DNA of 64,000 nucleotides from Pycnopodia helianthoides (lineage: Eukaryota; Echinodermata; Asteroidea; Forcipulatida; Asteriidae), in contig CM063258.1 in NCBI GenBank assembly GCA_032158295.1, forward strand, positions 1,059,001 to 1,123,000, in the 5' to 3' direction. The position numbers and the translations under genes are program-made. The notes beneath the pieces are model-generated. The model had not been told where the DNA came from. It was given only the letters and a program-made list of their open reading frames with translations, and did not search any database. Of this stretch, positions 20,535-32,534 are shown in pieces; position 1 is the stretch's first letter; each line of letters opens with the position of its first letter.

Positions 20535-22314
20535 CAAACGTACTAGACTTCAAAACTGCCAATTTGTCAGTACGTTTTGTTCTGGTGTAATTTGCCATCT
20601 TTTGGGTAGAGGGAAAACACACCGGCTGATTTTGCAGATATAATTTGAGATCTTTAGAAGCGCACCAGGTTCCAAATAGAACAGCCGGACTCATTAACAG
20701 TGGCTAACAACAACGAACTCTCTCGATATAAAATAAGACAAAGGCGACACGGAGTGACGATCGTTCTTTTGTTTTTAAGTTTCCAACCTTGATCATTTCT
20801 CATCGACTGACTCTATGGGGGAGAGGTTTAACTCTCATTTGCATGTTATTAGTATCTCGTTATTGTCTTATTTATTAATATTAAACACACGGCTCGTTTG
20901 ATGCATTGTCTTTGACTAGGAAGAGGCCAAGTCCAAACACAAACACAGCCCTGTTTCTATAAGACTCCATACAATGCAGCCGCTTATTCATCGCGGAAGA
21001 AAAAAAAACCTATAGAATGGCATTATTCTCCGTACCACCCCGCCTTGAGAAAAGAGCAAACGCGGCCATCTGCACCATTTGTGAATGTGTAGCAATTTTG
21101 CCACTATTGGCTAAATAGTCAATTAATTACAATAAAACACGTACTTCCCAGCGACTTAATTTTCCGCGGGCCCCGTGTTTTGCGAGTGAGCGAAGCATCG
21201 ATCCGCTCGCACGGCCCCGCCGGTGTTTATGAGCCGTTTGCCCCATGAGAGACTTGCCATAAGCCCGCTCAATTTCCCACCCTCTTCGTTATTCTGTATT
21301 TGTTCCTCTAACAAACCTTAATGCATACACCTCTACTCCCCCAAGAAAAAAAAACCAAAAAATCGAAAACAAAACAAGATTGTGTTTGTGCCAGAATGCA
21401 CAAAAAAAAAACTCATATTGGTTGATTACCTTGAAAGCGACACAAATTATTAATGTTAGAAATCGTTAATCCTTGTCTTGGCTTCGGTGATAAAGCGTCA
21501 ACATCCAGGCCACTTAATGAGAATAAACGAGGACTTAATAGACAAAAAGAACCTTCCCTGACGGTATATACACTGCGCTTGATTAGGAATAATTGATAAA
21601 AAAAATATAATTGATCGATAACACGATGGCGTGCGTTTCAACCACCACCCCCAACTCCAATGAAATATTCAGTACGCTGATATGGGGATGTGTGCTTCTT
21701 TGTGGAGTGGGGAGTGCTGTGTTTGTGAATGCGCGGTGTCAACATGTTGTTTTTCTACCAATTTGACATTGATTTGAATGGTTTTTCTTTCTCAACTTGT
21801 GAAGAATGGAAGTCTGTGTTGACTGTTACTGTTAGCTCCTCGAACAAACGGGAGAGGGGGCTTTCTTTCTTCGTCTCATTAGCAGTCATTTTGACATCGA
21901 CATGTGGCCGGGGGTAAGGATGGGTTGGACGGCTTTGTGGAGGAAGGGGGAGGGGAGGGGCTGCTGGGGGGAGGTCCCTGCATCCACACTGAAACTAAGA
22001 CCCGAGCAGAGGTGAATTCTGCATAACAACTTTACCTCTCCAGAAATCGCAAGCTGTTCTCAAATGCATAATTTATGACACTGTTTTCTCTCCGTTCCGG
22101 GGAATATTAATGATCGCTGTAACAAAAATGTTACAAACATCGAACAGTTTGACTTTTGTTTTATTTGGAGGGGAGGGGGGGGGTGTACGTGGTAATGGCA
22201 GATGTACTGTTTTGTGACGTCATTAAGTAACTGCTATTGTTGTTAATACTCTTACCGGTTTTGTTCATTTGTAACACGAACTTGGAAGTATAAATATAAA
22301 CTTCTGGCTCGTGT
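20535..22314. other. Single-copy region with candidate constrained block
   Basis: The part at about 21400-21560 mixes TTAAT/AATTATTAAT words with GC-containing unique sequence and no repeat signature. It is the sort of composition seen in conserved non-coding elements. G-rich tracts lie near 21945-21970 and 22171-22190. Confidence 0.3.
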
Positions 22315-22636
22315 AGGAAGGAACTATAAAAAATAGTAAACTTGAGGGTACGTCAACCTTGTGTAAATCTCTTTTGTGAGAGTATGGTCTCGACGTTTTG
22401 AACAGTTGTTCTGCTCGTCTTCAGGAGACGAGCAGAGTATACTGCTGAAGATGAGCAGAGTATACTGTTCGAAACGTCGAGACCACTCAGGCTCTTTTCA
22501 GAGCCAACCCTCTCACAAAAGAGATTTACACATGGTTGTACCCGCAAGTTTACTATTTATTTATAGTTCCTTCCTATTTTTTTCCCCACACCATGCAAAG
22601 CTCCAAACAACACTTTCTGGTTCGTGGTTATAAGCT
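22315..22636 (+). mobile_element. Family O palindromic element, copy 1
   Basis: TAGGAAGGAACTATAA at 22315 is inverted at about 22561-22576, and the inner arms (TAGTAAACTTG, GTGTAAATCTCTTTTGTGAG, TCTCGACGTTT) are also inverted. The centre repeats GACGAGCAGAGTATACTG. Homology with the other copy continues past the right arm through CCACACCATG and CAAAG. No coding frame. It contains hammerhead-like core words on both strands. Confidence 0.8.
22445..22478 (+). ncRNA. Hammerhead-ribozyme-like core in family O
   Basis: CTGAAGA (22445-22451) fits the conserved CUGANGA core. GAGCAG and CTGTTC can form stem II (one wobble). GAAA follows at 22471, then CGTC. The order matches a type I hammerhead, but stem III would be only AC/GU without a loop, so self-cleavage of a monomer is doubtful. 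A minus-strand version (22392-22424) has AAAA in place of GAAA. Confidence 0.3.
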
Positions 22637-22736
22637 GAGGAGTTATTTGTCAATTTTTGAGAAAACCAATGTCTGGTTGAAAACGGTTCTTTTAAACATT
22701 CTTTTGCATTTACATTAAACAACATTACACAAATGT

Positions 22737-22908
22737 TGTGACATCACTCCCATTGTGACATCACAGAACAGGGCCCTCATGTGTCCACCATTGGCAAGTG
22801 AACTTTAAAAACCTTTAAAACGATACGATGCTGTGACATTGACTTCCCATTGTGACATCACAGAACAGGGCCTCCATACGCCGACTATTGGCGTGTCAAC
22901 TTTGAAAA
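22737..22908 (+). repeat. Direct repeat, two ~75-bp units 95 bp apart
   Basis: TCCCATTGTGACATCACAGA followed by ACAGGGCC and an AACTTTAAAA-like end occurs twice. Units start at 22737 and 22832 and differ mainly in the middle. Confidence 0.8.
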
Positions 22909-24237
22909 CAGCAATATGGAATCCCCCTTCTTTACCATATTGCAAAAACAGATTTCCCTACATGCACACCAGGACGTAACGCTACCTGCACAACTTGTCA
23001 ACCTCCATCAAATATAATTTAATGGTCCCCTTTTGTGTATGTAATGGAACACAGCATTAAAACCCCGTCGGCTCTTAATCAATTGTAATGTCATACCCCC
23101 GTTCATTGTTTCCATTCCCCGCGTACTGCACACACACAGCGCCAAACAACCCCCTAGTCGCCTTAATTGCTAATTCATTTTCACACTGTGCATCGATTCT
23201 CGATTAAACTAATGAAACTAGATTGCCTGATAATGACCCCTTCCCTTCCGCGATCCCCCGTACGTATTCTTCCCGGAATCATATCAAAACACAAAACACA
23301 TTTTTTTCTTCCTCTCATGCATTTAGAGTGGGTGTATTTTCATTGCTATACCCGTATCAAACGATCAGACGAAACTGTACGAATCTGGGCTTATTTTTTC
23401 CCTTTCCCGCCAAGAACCCACAAAACCGAGCGACCAGAGATGGTGAGAGAATTCAAAGACGAAGAAGAAGGGGGGGAAAAAATAAAAGAGATGTCCCCCC
23501 GCTTTCGTCAACTCGGGCGTGCACGAAAAACCAATTTAATTATCGGCCACGATAACTGGTGACATATGCTACAAACCCAGTTAGGAGTCCATCACGGCAT
23601 AATTACCATGCATAACAAACAAAAGACGCACTGAAACGGAAGTTTTTAGGCCAATAATTCTATATGGTGTTGGCCTTGGAAGTCGCGTGGCTGGCTTAGT
23701 TTATAGAGGGTTTTTTTTCTCTCTCTTTTTTTCTTCTCTTTTTTTGTGTGTGGCTCGATCGCAAAGTCCCGTGGTGATGGAGAGAAACAACTTGAGGGCC
23801 TTGCCGCGGGGTTTAACCGGTGCCGTTGGAGGTTGATGGGGGATGGGATCGACCGTCACCCCGGGCTGTGTGTTTGATGCGAGTTAAGTGAAAGAGAAGT
23901 AATCCACATAGTCTCCAAAATATGGATCATCTTTTGTTTCAGGCAAAATATCCGAACACAGTTGTACAAACACTGACCGGGGGTCGCCCCCCGTGTCATT
24001 ATTTTCTAATACATTGTAAATAGCCTACAATTTGGATTGTTTGTAGTCAGAGAGGAAAAACAAAGGGTTCTCGTTTCGGCAAGTAAAGGGTTTTTGTGCT
24101 GACGGTCGCCCGGCTGGTGATGGTACGCCTAGCTGTGCATTAAAGACATTAAGTCAATCGAAATAGGGTGACAATAATAGCCACAACATGTACATGGGTG
24201 CCAAGTAATGGTTGTTGTGTTTTTTGTTCTAGAACGT
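22909..24237. other. Single-copy region, no recognised gene
   Basis: The stretch at 23100-23580 is mixed-composition with frames open up to 131 codons, which overlap each other and lack domain motifs. A T-rich tract lies near 23708-23745. Confidence 0.3.
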
Positions 24238-24447
24238 ATGGGCGACCCTTTTTTTTTGGGGGGGGGGGTTGAAGCAAAACTCTAAACTGGTTTTGAGTGT
24301 TAAGCTATCGTGTAATAACTCACGATGAAGAAGGTCGCCAAGGTCAAGTTCGGCCAAACAGTGGTTATTGAGTTTTGTTTTGGGGACATTTATGGGCGAT
24401 CTTTTTCGGTGAAGCAAAATTCTAAAGTTGTTTTGAGTGTGTAGCTG
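24238..24447 (+). repeat. Imperfect direct repeat, ~150-bp period
   Basis: ATGGGCGACC, GAAGCAAAACTCTAAA and GGTTTTGAGTGTTAAGCT at 24238-24306 recur as ATGGGCGATC, GAAGCAAAATTCTAAA and GTTTTGAGTGTGTAGCT at 24390-24447. Confidence 0.7.
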
Positions 24448-24620
24448 TTTCATACGTTGCATTTTTTTGCAGGCAACTTTGAGGCAACCATCTGCACTGC
24501 ATGCACAAGAAACACTATCCCTCAAGAAAAATAATGAGAACATTGAAATGTGAATGAATTTTTCTTTGTGGAGATTGCCTGGAACTGGTTGCCCGTAAGT
24601 TGCCTGGTGTCACATGACCT

Positions 24621-25010
24621 TTAAAGGAACGTTACAGAATTGGTAAGAAAAAACTTGTAAAATATACTTTTTGATCACAGATTGACATTAAACTTACACG
24701 GTCTCATGATGATGATAGTAGAAAACATCCTTGAAATATTTCTGTCTGAAATGCCATATTTGATGAGAAATGAACAAACTTATTTTCCGATTGGAGTTTA
24801 TTCTCAGTGAGCGTTTTATTCATTTGTTGAATCTATATAATTTCATGCAAATGTGTAATCGGTTTTCACTATTTTCTCGTGACCCAGATGGCCGATCGAT
24901 CTCAAACTTCTACAGGTTTGTCAGTTTATGTATATGGTGGATTACATAAAGTGCTTACACTGCCAGCAACTGTTTTGTTAGCAAAAACCAATTCTGTAAT
25001 GTTCCTTTAA
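24621..25010 (+). mobile_element. TTAA family A MITE, copy 2
   Basis: TTAA ends with tips AGGAACGTTACAGAATTGGT and ACCAATTCTGTAATGTTCCT. About 390 bp and very close to copy 1. Confidence 0.9.
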
Positions 25011-26104
25011 GCTATTGTGTGATGTTGTGGCAGGAATACAAACTCATTAATGAGGGGCTCCAAGGTCAAATCCCGTTTTGTGATGTACTCATTTTCCAAT
25101 AGACAGAGTCCTCATATAAAGTGGGAAACAATACAAGTCTGTATCTTCGCATTCAAATGGTGTAAAATTTAATTTGATATTCAGAGCGAAATTTAAAAAC
25201 AAGATGCCATCGGATATCAACAGAGGGGGACTTTTTGCTTCAGTCGGGTCAAATTCAATGCCATTTTGATTGAATAGCATCAAAATTGAGGAGTGAAATA
25301 AACATTTGAATCGTGACGTCATTGGATGATTAAGGATGTTGACGGAAAATTCACCGTGGAATGGTACCAACTAAACGACATTTGACACCATTTAACGTGA
25401 GGTTAGAGACTTGTAATTTTTTGATCACTCTCAGAAGGACAAACACCTATTCGCCCTATGCACGGTCAGCCATTTTTTGCGTGTAGAGCCTCGAATTGGG
25501 GACAGCGTTGAAATATTAAGCATTACAAAACTGTGTATTGTCACGTGGTTTCAAAAACGGCCACAGTGTCGATACGGCTATACGCATGGGCAGGTATTTT
25601 GAACATGACGTCATGCTCTGTCACGGTGCCCGTTTACGGATGCCCAATTCGTCCATGACAATTAGAGCGAGTAGTGGAACCATGCTATTATATTTCATGC
25701 GACCGTTCTATATAAATATGGAAAGATATGTAAACAGGTCAATCCTACACTAGTATTGTTTTCGAATATCCTGTTCGTATTTTAGTGTGACTTTGTTCCT
25801 GTGTAGGCCTCGCCACTTCACACCATCTAGCCAACGGTCACCCAAAGCCCTTAGGACGTGCGTAGAGCTAGTGTTTCTATGAGGAAAGGTGTATTTAACA
25901 AATTAAATGTTGGACTTGCCTTTCCTATCATGTATTGCATAAGCTCAATGTCTTGTCAGATTTTTCAGTTTCTACAGTAAGAAATGCCTTTAGTGATTCG
26001 TTGAGTGAGTTGTTGGTGAAATTACGCACAAACGTAAGCCAGTTTTGGCGCCAGAAGTAACACACAAAAAACCGTGCACGTGCAGCAGATGAGCGGACAA
26101 GCAT
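25011..26104. other. Single-copy stretch with short repeat U
   Basis: Mostly unique. 25600-25665 contains CCCGTTTACGGATGCCCAAT next to a TGACGTCA word. Related versions lie at 45294-45345 and 53330-53400. Confidence 0.35.
25600..25665 (+). repeat. Short dispersed repeat U, copy 1
   Basis: TGACGTCATGCTCTGTCACG followed by GCCCGTTTACGGATGCC. It shares its core with 45294-45345 and, more weakly, with 53330-53400. Confidence 0.5.
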
Positions 26105-26238
26105 GGCCGAAATAGCGACTGTGGCTACGGCTTGATCGACACGTGACATGGGTTGAAGCATAGGATGTCCTTAGCAACAGCCTTGCCAACAGCCACAGCC
26201 GTAGCCGGAGACGCAACTGCCAGTTCGGACTATAGGCC
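26105..26238. mobile_element. GGCTAC foldback family C, copy
   Basis: Contains GTGGCTACGGCTTGATCG, GTTGAAGCATAGGATGTCC, TTAGCAACAGCC and GCCGTAGCCG, ending CAGTTCGGAC...GGCC. Non-coding, with complementary ends, about 134 bp. Confidence 0.7.
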
Positions 26239-27060
26239 ACAACTTGACACAACTTGACCGTAACAGCATATTACCACAATAAAACACGAAAACAATTCTT
26301 AGAAGGTGAAGTCCACATCGAGTGTTGTTCTTATGACGTCTTTTGTGAAGTGAGTGTCAATAAATATGACCACAAAGCCTTGGTCTGAGGTCGAAGGCGT
26401 CAACCCCGGGGTGTTTACCTTTAAAGTGCTTCCAAATGATAAGGTTATATTGCCTTTTCAAGGTCAGAATTTGCTTTCTTCATAGATTTGGGTGATGTAA
26501 TTTGAGTCTATTTTTACACGAAGTAGCTTTATTACTTTATCAAAATTGAGCATGTCCGTGTAGAAATGCACAAAGATTTATTCAAGAGGCTTCTTGTGTC
26601 CAAATTGATGTAAAGACCCCCCTTGTACTGACGTCATGCGCGGCTAGCGTCTGCGCATGGTCTGTCCATTTTGGTCAACTTGCGTTTGAAGATAATGTGG
26701 CGTCGCCTGAAAGGCGAACTAACACCGTTTAACGCACGGATATTTCTTCCCAAAATTGGCGCCATCAAGTTTCAATTTGCTGATGACGTCAGGTGAATTT
26801 TGTCAACAGTTTTGTTTCAGTGCAGTTTTTCGAGAATTTACATGAAGAAGTAATGCCTTTGAGCAATTTTGGTCCACACGGATTTTGCAGATTGATCTTA
26901 TCGTCTTGTTTTTTTGTGTGTTGCCCAAAATTATTAGATTATTGTTAGACTTTTGGAAATTTGATTCTAGATTAAGATGAAAATAGTTGAATAATCGATT
27001 AAATAAAATATCAAAAAATAGTAATAATAGAAAGAAAAAAAGAAAAATAATAAAAATGTA
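26239..27060. other. Single-copy stretch without recognisable genes
   Basis: TGACGTCATGCGCGG near 26629 and a further TGACGTCA near 26782 are CRE-like words. No gene is visible nearby. Confidence 0.3.
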
Positions 27061-27091
<31 letters not shown>

Positions 27092-27236
27092 TAAAAATAA
27101 AAATAAAAATAAAAATAAAAATAAAAATAAAAATAAAAATAAAAATAAAAATAAAAATAAAAATAAAAATAAAAATAAAAATAAAAATAAAAATAAAAAT
27201 AAAAATGAAAATAAAAGTAGAAATAAGAATAAAATA
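27061..27236 (+). repeat. (AAAAAT)n microsatellite
   Basis: About 29 nearly perfect AAAAAT hexamers, with a few substitutions at the 3' edge. The surrounding 60 bases are also A-rich. Confidence 0.95.
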
Positions 27237-29358
27237 GGTCTTGCTAAGCCACTAGTTATTTTTATTTATACAAATAATACCTACACAAACATTATCAATG
27301 TTTTTTATGTGACCGCATCTTTAAAGTAACTTCTTCTTGTTTTTGTTTTTTCATCAACTTCCTTTCACCGGAATTATAAACACAGTTTCCTGCAAACTGT
27401 CATTAAAAAAAATTAATGTGTGTATTAAAATGGAAACTTTAGTCTGGGGATTTCATCCGTCTTTTTCGCATACTAACATGCCCCTTTGAGATAACAGAAT
27501 AAGAAACCCGCCAAAAGATTGTTTTTTCTCTCTCCGTCTTGTGCGTTTTCTTAGTAAGTCTTTAGCAACAACATGCCGGCGGGGATTACTATACTGCCCG
27601 AGCCTTTATCAGCCAGGTCGTCTATTTTCCACGGACTTGATGATGGGGCCAGGAGATGTCCCGCAATCACCCCCCGAGATTTCCCTCAATCAACCCCCAG
27701 AGATTTCGCCGTCGATCAGACCGTCTCCATCTCTTGTTATGCCGTCATGACCTAACCACGGTCTTTCCGGAAGATTGGCGAATCTTTAGGGGGGATTTTT
27801 AAACAAGGTGACAAGGCGTCTACAAACAGGCTTTCAGTCTCCCTCTCCCCCTCTCTCTCTCTTGCTCTTTCTCTTTCCTCTCTCTCTTGTCGTTTCTTCC
27901 TCGCGAGGCAAGACTATTACTGATTCTTATCTTGAGATGGAATCGGCAACGGAGATGTAGCTGCTATTAGACCGAGGGGGTGCCTAGGAGAGAAAGGCAG
28001 AAAAGAGAAAGAAAACAACAATCTCTCCGCAGTTGTCTCTCCAACGCCGGGGCCCCTGCGCCCACACTGATTCGGGGTCGGTTGGATCGCGAGTCATTAA
28101 AAAACGAGAAAAAAGATCGAAGCAAATTCAAGCTGATCCGCAGAGCAGGTTGCTAGATCTATTAAGCCCTCATCATCTTCCTATCTTTACATAATACCGC
28201 AAGGCAAACAGCGAATTATGGCATTTCTTGTTATCAGCCCACGTCATCTCATCGTCGCCTTTCTCCCGACCGACCGAGCGCGCTGTCACCCCCCCCCCCC
28301 CCTTCCACATTTCCCCCTCTCGCGTCGAGTGAATCAGTTGCCATATTGCAGCTACAGTGATCGCACGAAGAGATAGCATACACCACTTTTTTTTCTTCTG
28401 TTTCTATTTCGGTTATGTCACACAACGGTATAAAGATAATTCATCGTCTGTATAAAGCTTGTAACATCTCTCTGTGGAGAGCGTGGCACTGGATGCCATC
28501 GGCTTTCAGCCGAGCCAATCTTCGGTTCATCCGTGAGCACACAGCAATCCAACGTCGCCAGGCTTAGCCGGTGTTTGGCGAAGGGGGCAAGCCGGTACCG
28601 GGGCCCACCGGTAAATCCAGTCCCGCGAGCTTTTGGCGAGGCGTCACCAGGAAGTCGCACCAGAAATCGTGTGGCTTAAGAAGCTACCACGGGGACCGAT
28701 ATAAAACTCCCAAATCTTTTTGCTCTACATTGTGGTATCCACTCCCCTCTTCTTCTTCTTTTCTCCCTTAGTCTCGTGTCACCAGGGATGAATCCCGGTC
28801 GAGGGTTGAGACCGCGTGACTCCACTTTTCGGAGCCCGTGAGATTACTCCAAATACCCCCACCAGAATCGGGTTAAGATTTAGGGCAACATAAAGGAGAG
28901 AGCACGCGGGTATCAAAAATCCATTATTTATCAATCGGCCGAGTGTTTACCCCGGCTGTGGATTGCGTTCTGGGATGAAGGTTTTTTTTATACCTGGATT
29001 GAATATACCCCAGTCTTCCTGATGGACCAGCCGAGCTATACTTGTTTGTTTTTCAACTCAAATCAATGTAACTAAGTTGCTACTGTACTGAAAAATAGAC
29101 TGGTACCCTTTCTAAACACATGAACCCTAACTTCTTTATTTTGTAACACTGTAAAGCTAAAGTCTTCGGTTTTATGGGGAAGGTTTAGTCGTGCCTACCC
29201 AAACACATGGAAAAACCTACCAGTGAAAATTGTCATCAATTTAGGTGGTCACATTCTCGAGCAAAACGAACTTGTAACGGCTTATGTTTTGTCATGGATT
29301 CTGGGCACTTTTCTATTTGGCTCCTTTTCTATTGACAATTGACATTGAAATAAAAAAA
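27237..29358. other. Single-copy region with GC-rich islands
   Basis: Pyrimidine-rich tract at 27837-27900, a run of 14 C at 28289-28302, and GC-rich unique DNA at about 28000-28980. Open frames here are short and motif-free. It could hold regulatory DNA. Confidence 0.3.
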
Positions 29359-29556
29359 CTGGGTCCAAATTCATTGAGCTGCTTGGGCACAAAACCTACC
29401 TAAGCACAGCAAAAAATATGCCTACCAGAATAAGGTTACCAGGCAAAATAGCATGCCACATGTATCATCTGTAGCTACTAACTGGTATCCTGCTTATATC
29501 TGCTTAGCAGACATTGTTAAGCAATATTTTCTGCTTAACGCAGCTCTATCCTATCA
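29359..29556 (+). repeat. Dispersed repeat family K, copy
   Basis: GAGCTGCTTGGGCACAAAA, TACCAGAATAAGGTTACC, GGTATCCTGCTTATATCTGC and CTTAGCAGACA align with 44928-45124. The inverted ends (GAGCTGC, GCAGCTC) suggest a MITE-like element of about 200 bp. Confidence 0.75.
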
Positions 29557-32059
29557 GTGCCCGCTGTTATTAATTAATTATATATATTTTTTGGAGGGGA
29601 ATAATAAGTATTGCCCTTGGAAAGAGGACGGAAGTAAGTCAACAAATAATTGTAAGCATTCATAATTTAATGACCAGACCTAATTTAGGCCTGGAACATT
29701 ATTGATTGTACATGGAGTGATTGTTCCCACATTTTCACCAAGTTTACCAACCTTTGTCATGTTTCCTGTGTGCACAAGCGCAAAATTGAATACTGATTGT
29801 CGTTGTACCCAAAGGGGCCAGACTAAGTTCATATACCGGCCTCGGTAGGAAGCTTGAAACGATGAATGATTTACTTCACCTACATCTTGGCTTATAAAAC
29901 TTAGGTCTAGCTTCAGCCTGGCTTAGGCATGTGCGTCATGTTTGCTTACTTTCCAGTCTGGAGTATTTCGTGTTCAGTGTATATACTTATCGACCACGCA
30001 AAAGGGCCTTATTTTGATCACAAGCGTGAGGCGATTTTGTCCCAGGTAGAATCTAGCATACAGACTGAGTCAGGGTGTTGTTAGTTTGGTTGGGCATTGC
30101 CTAACGGCTAACCTCCTGAAAAAAACATGAAAAGACGACAAGCAACTTTAGTTGTCACCAATTAGTTTTGATTATAACTTGTGAGAAACTTGTAAATAGT
30201 TTTTGAGTATTCATACATTTATAGCATTGGTTGATATGGGTTGTTTATGTGATGCACCCATAAGGTAGTTCTGATTCTCATCAAATCTGATGTTTTATTT
30301 TGGATGACAGATTTAAAATCAGTAAATATCTTGCGTCGCGTTAATCTCTATTCCCAATTTCCCCTTGGCCTTAATTCCTACTTCGGTGCTTCGTATCATG
30401 CGCTTCTCGAAGCGTGGATAAACGCAGAATTTGTCAGTCGTAATTGAAATCCCATTCTAGGCGAGAGAAGTCGAATCCCCCACGCTATTGATCTGTGACC
30501 CTGACCGAGCTCGGGGAGCGAGGTTGTGCGTCATCGGCTACGCATAATGGCTGCGCCGGAGAAGCAAAACAATGGAATCCGATCGGATAAAGTGCAAGCT
30601 GAATGGCTGTGAATCGAGCCACGTGATTTCTTGGAGCCAATCGCGATCGACCATAAACTTTACGCATTGTCTCTCTCTCTCGACGGATGGCTCACTGGAA
30701 AGGAGTGAGTAACAAAGGCTACGATTGGATGACCGACTCTTGCCCGCTGAATGCATCCAATCACGTCACCGAGTCTGGAACCTTTAGAGACCACCGTGCC
30801 GTAAGGAGACATCCGACGGGGGATCGATGTCGAATTTCCCCTTTGATACTGTCCTCCCCACCCGGTCGATGGCAGACTCTCGTGGCTAGCCGACACCCCC
30901 AAAAGCTCTCGCTTTTCCTGTATATACTTTCGTCAATCAGAACTCTCTTTACTCATTGAAAAGTCTTACCTTTCAAACTGCTCTTCCCTCCCTTCCTAAA
31001 TTCCTACGACGCTAGGGGACCGGAGAGAGTCGGGCACCACCTGTACACCAACTAAACAATCATTTCGTGATCTAGACCGAAAATAGCGCGGAAATCGAAG
31101 AAACGATCTCGGCGCAACGGGAAATTGCTTACAAAAGGGTCAACTCCGGGACCGAGAAAGTAGCAGTGTTTTGTCACCTAACGGCGCGGGGACAACTGCT
31201 TTCCCCACCAGGCGATCGATGGGCCCGGCGCGAGGGTGGTCCCCTCGCGGTCGGGGAGATATGAAAAATAAACAGACGGGCAGGTTGTTTCTTACAAAGT
31301 TGAAAATTGGACAAAATCGGACGGTTTTAGGAGTCAAAATAGAAGAGGTGAGGAGAGGGCAAGCCTAGGAGTGGGCAAAGATCAGAACTGACAAATTGTC
31401 CCCTGATCTGACGGCCTTGGTCGCGACGGAGAGCAGGTGTCCCAGACTGGACAGGATATTTTTACAAGTCTCTCCTTTTTCTCTGTTACAACTCTTAGTA
31501 ATTGATTTAAACAATTTGCACTTCCTGAGGTTTTTCAGGTGTGTGTGTGTGTGTGTGTTTTTTTCTCTTCTTCTTTTCTTTTTTCAATTTTGCTCGCTTT
31601 GATAAAGTTAGAATTTGCTGTTTCGTATACTCTTAAATTGTATGCTTTAGAGGTTGCCATATTTTAAAAATCAATTCTGCCGATTGTGGACATATTAGAA
31701 CATTAGTCTCCACACAAGCTAGCAATAGCTTTTCAGTCGAAAACACAGACGGCTCTTAGATGCCTTCGAAAAGGCAAGGTGGTAAAGGTTTTGGATTCCA
31801 GTATGTTTGGATCTTTTTCAGGTGGACGGGAGACTGAGGGAAAAAGTTTAAACGTCTGCTCACCTAACTGCTTGCTCTGCGAAAATCTCACAATTTCGCG
31901 CCAAAACGACGAACGTGATTTTAATGTTGTCCTTCAGTTATTTTAAACTTTTGGACTTTGGTACATACGTTTAAAATTGTCAGAGTCGAGGCAAAGGTTA
32001 AAAAAAAAATGTCATCATAGATGTGTCAGAATACCAAGATAGGGGAACAAAAAGTGAAC
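29557..32059. other. Single-copy region, GC-richer at 30.4-31.4 kb
   Basis: No repeat family recognised. The GC-richer part holds clustered CCAAT-type words (see the separate entry), a GT microsatellite near 31541-31557 and T-rich tracts. Confidence 0.3.
30610..30930 (+). promoter_or_regulatory. Possible promoter-like cluster (CCAAT, CRE, TATA words)
   Basis: CCACGTGA near 30619, GAGCCAATCGCG near 30633, inverted ATTGGATG near 30724, ATCCAATCACGTCACC near 30755 and TGTATATAC near 30919 lie within 320 bp. Such clustering resembles an RNA polymerase II promoter, but no gene follows that I can identify. Chance is not excluded. Confidence 0.2.
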
Positions 32060-32453
32060 TTAAAGGAACATTACAGAATTGGTTTTTGCTAACAAAACAG
32101 TTGCTTGCAGTGTAAGCACTTTATGCAATCCACCATATACATAAACTGACAAACCTGTAGAAGTTTGATATCGATCGGCCATCTGGGTCACGAGAAAATA
32201 GTGAAAAACCGATTAACATTTGCATGAAATCATATAGATTCAACAAATGAATAAAACGCTCACTGAGCGATAAACTCCAATCGGAAAATTAGTTTATTCA
32301 TTTCTCATCAAAAATGTCATTTCAGACAGAAATATTTCGAGGGATGTTTTCTACTATCATCATCATTAGACCGTGTAAGTTTTATGTAAATCTGTGATCA
32401 AAAAGTCTACTTCACAAGTTTTTTTTCTTACCAATTCTGTAATGTTCCTTTAA
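32060..32453 (-). mobile_element. TTAA family A MITE, copy 3
   Basis: Reverse orientation, with TTAA at 32060-32063 and 32450-32453. Tips are AGGAACATTACAGAATTGGT and ACCAATTCTGTAATGTTCCT. About 394 bp, little diverged. Confidence 0.9.
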
Positions 32454-32534
32454 CGTAACTTTTGGAGACATAACAGAAAGACAAATAAAGAAAGAACCAC
32501 TAACTAAGCAAAACAAAACAACTAAAAGGCATCA

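Noticed and set aside
30687..30959. 90-codon frame starting at an ATG followed by a GTGAGT donor-like word
   Set aside because: The continuing frame has no domain, no matching acceptor exon could be identified, and the donor-like word alone is weak.
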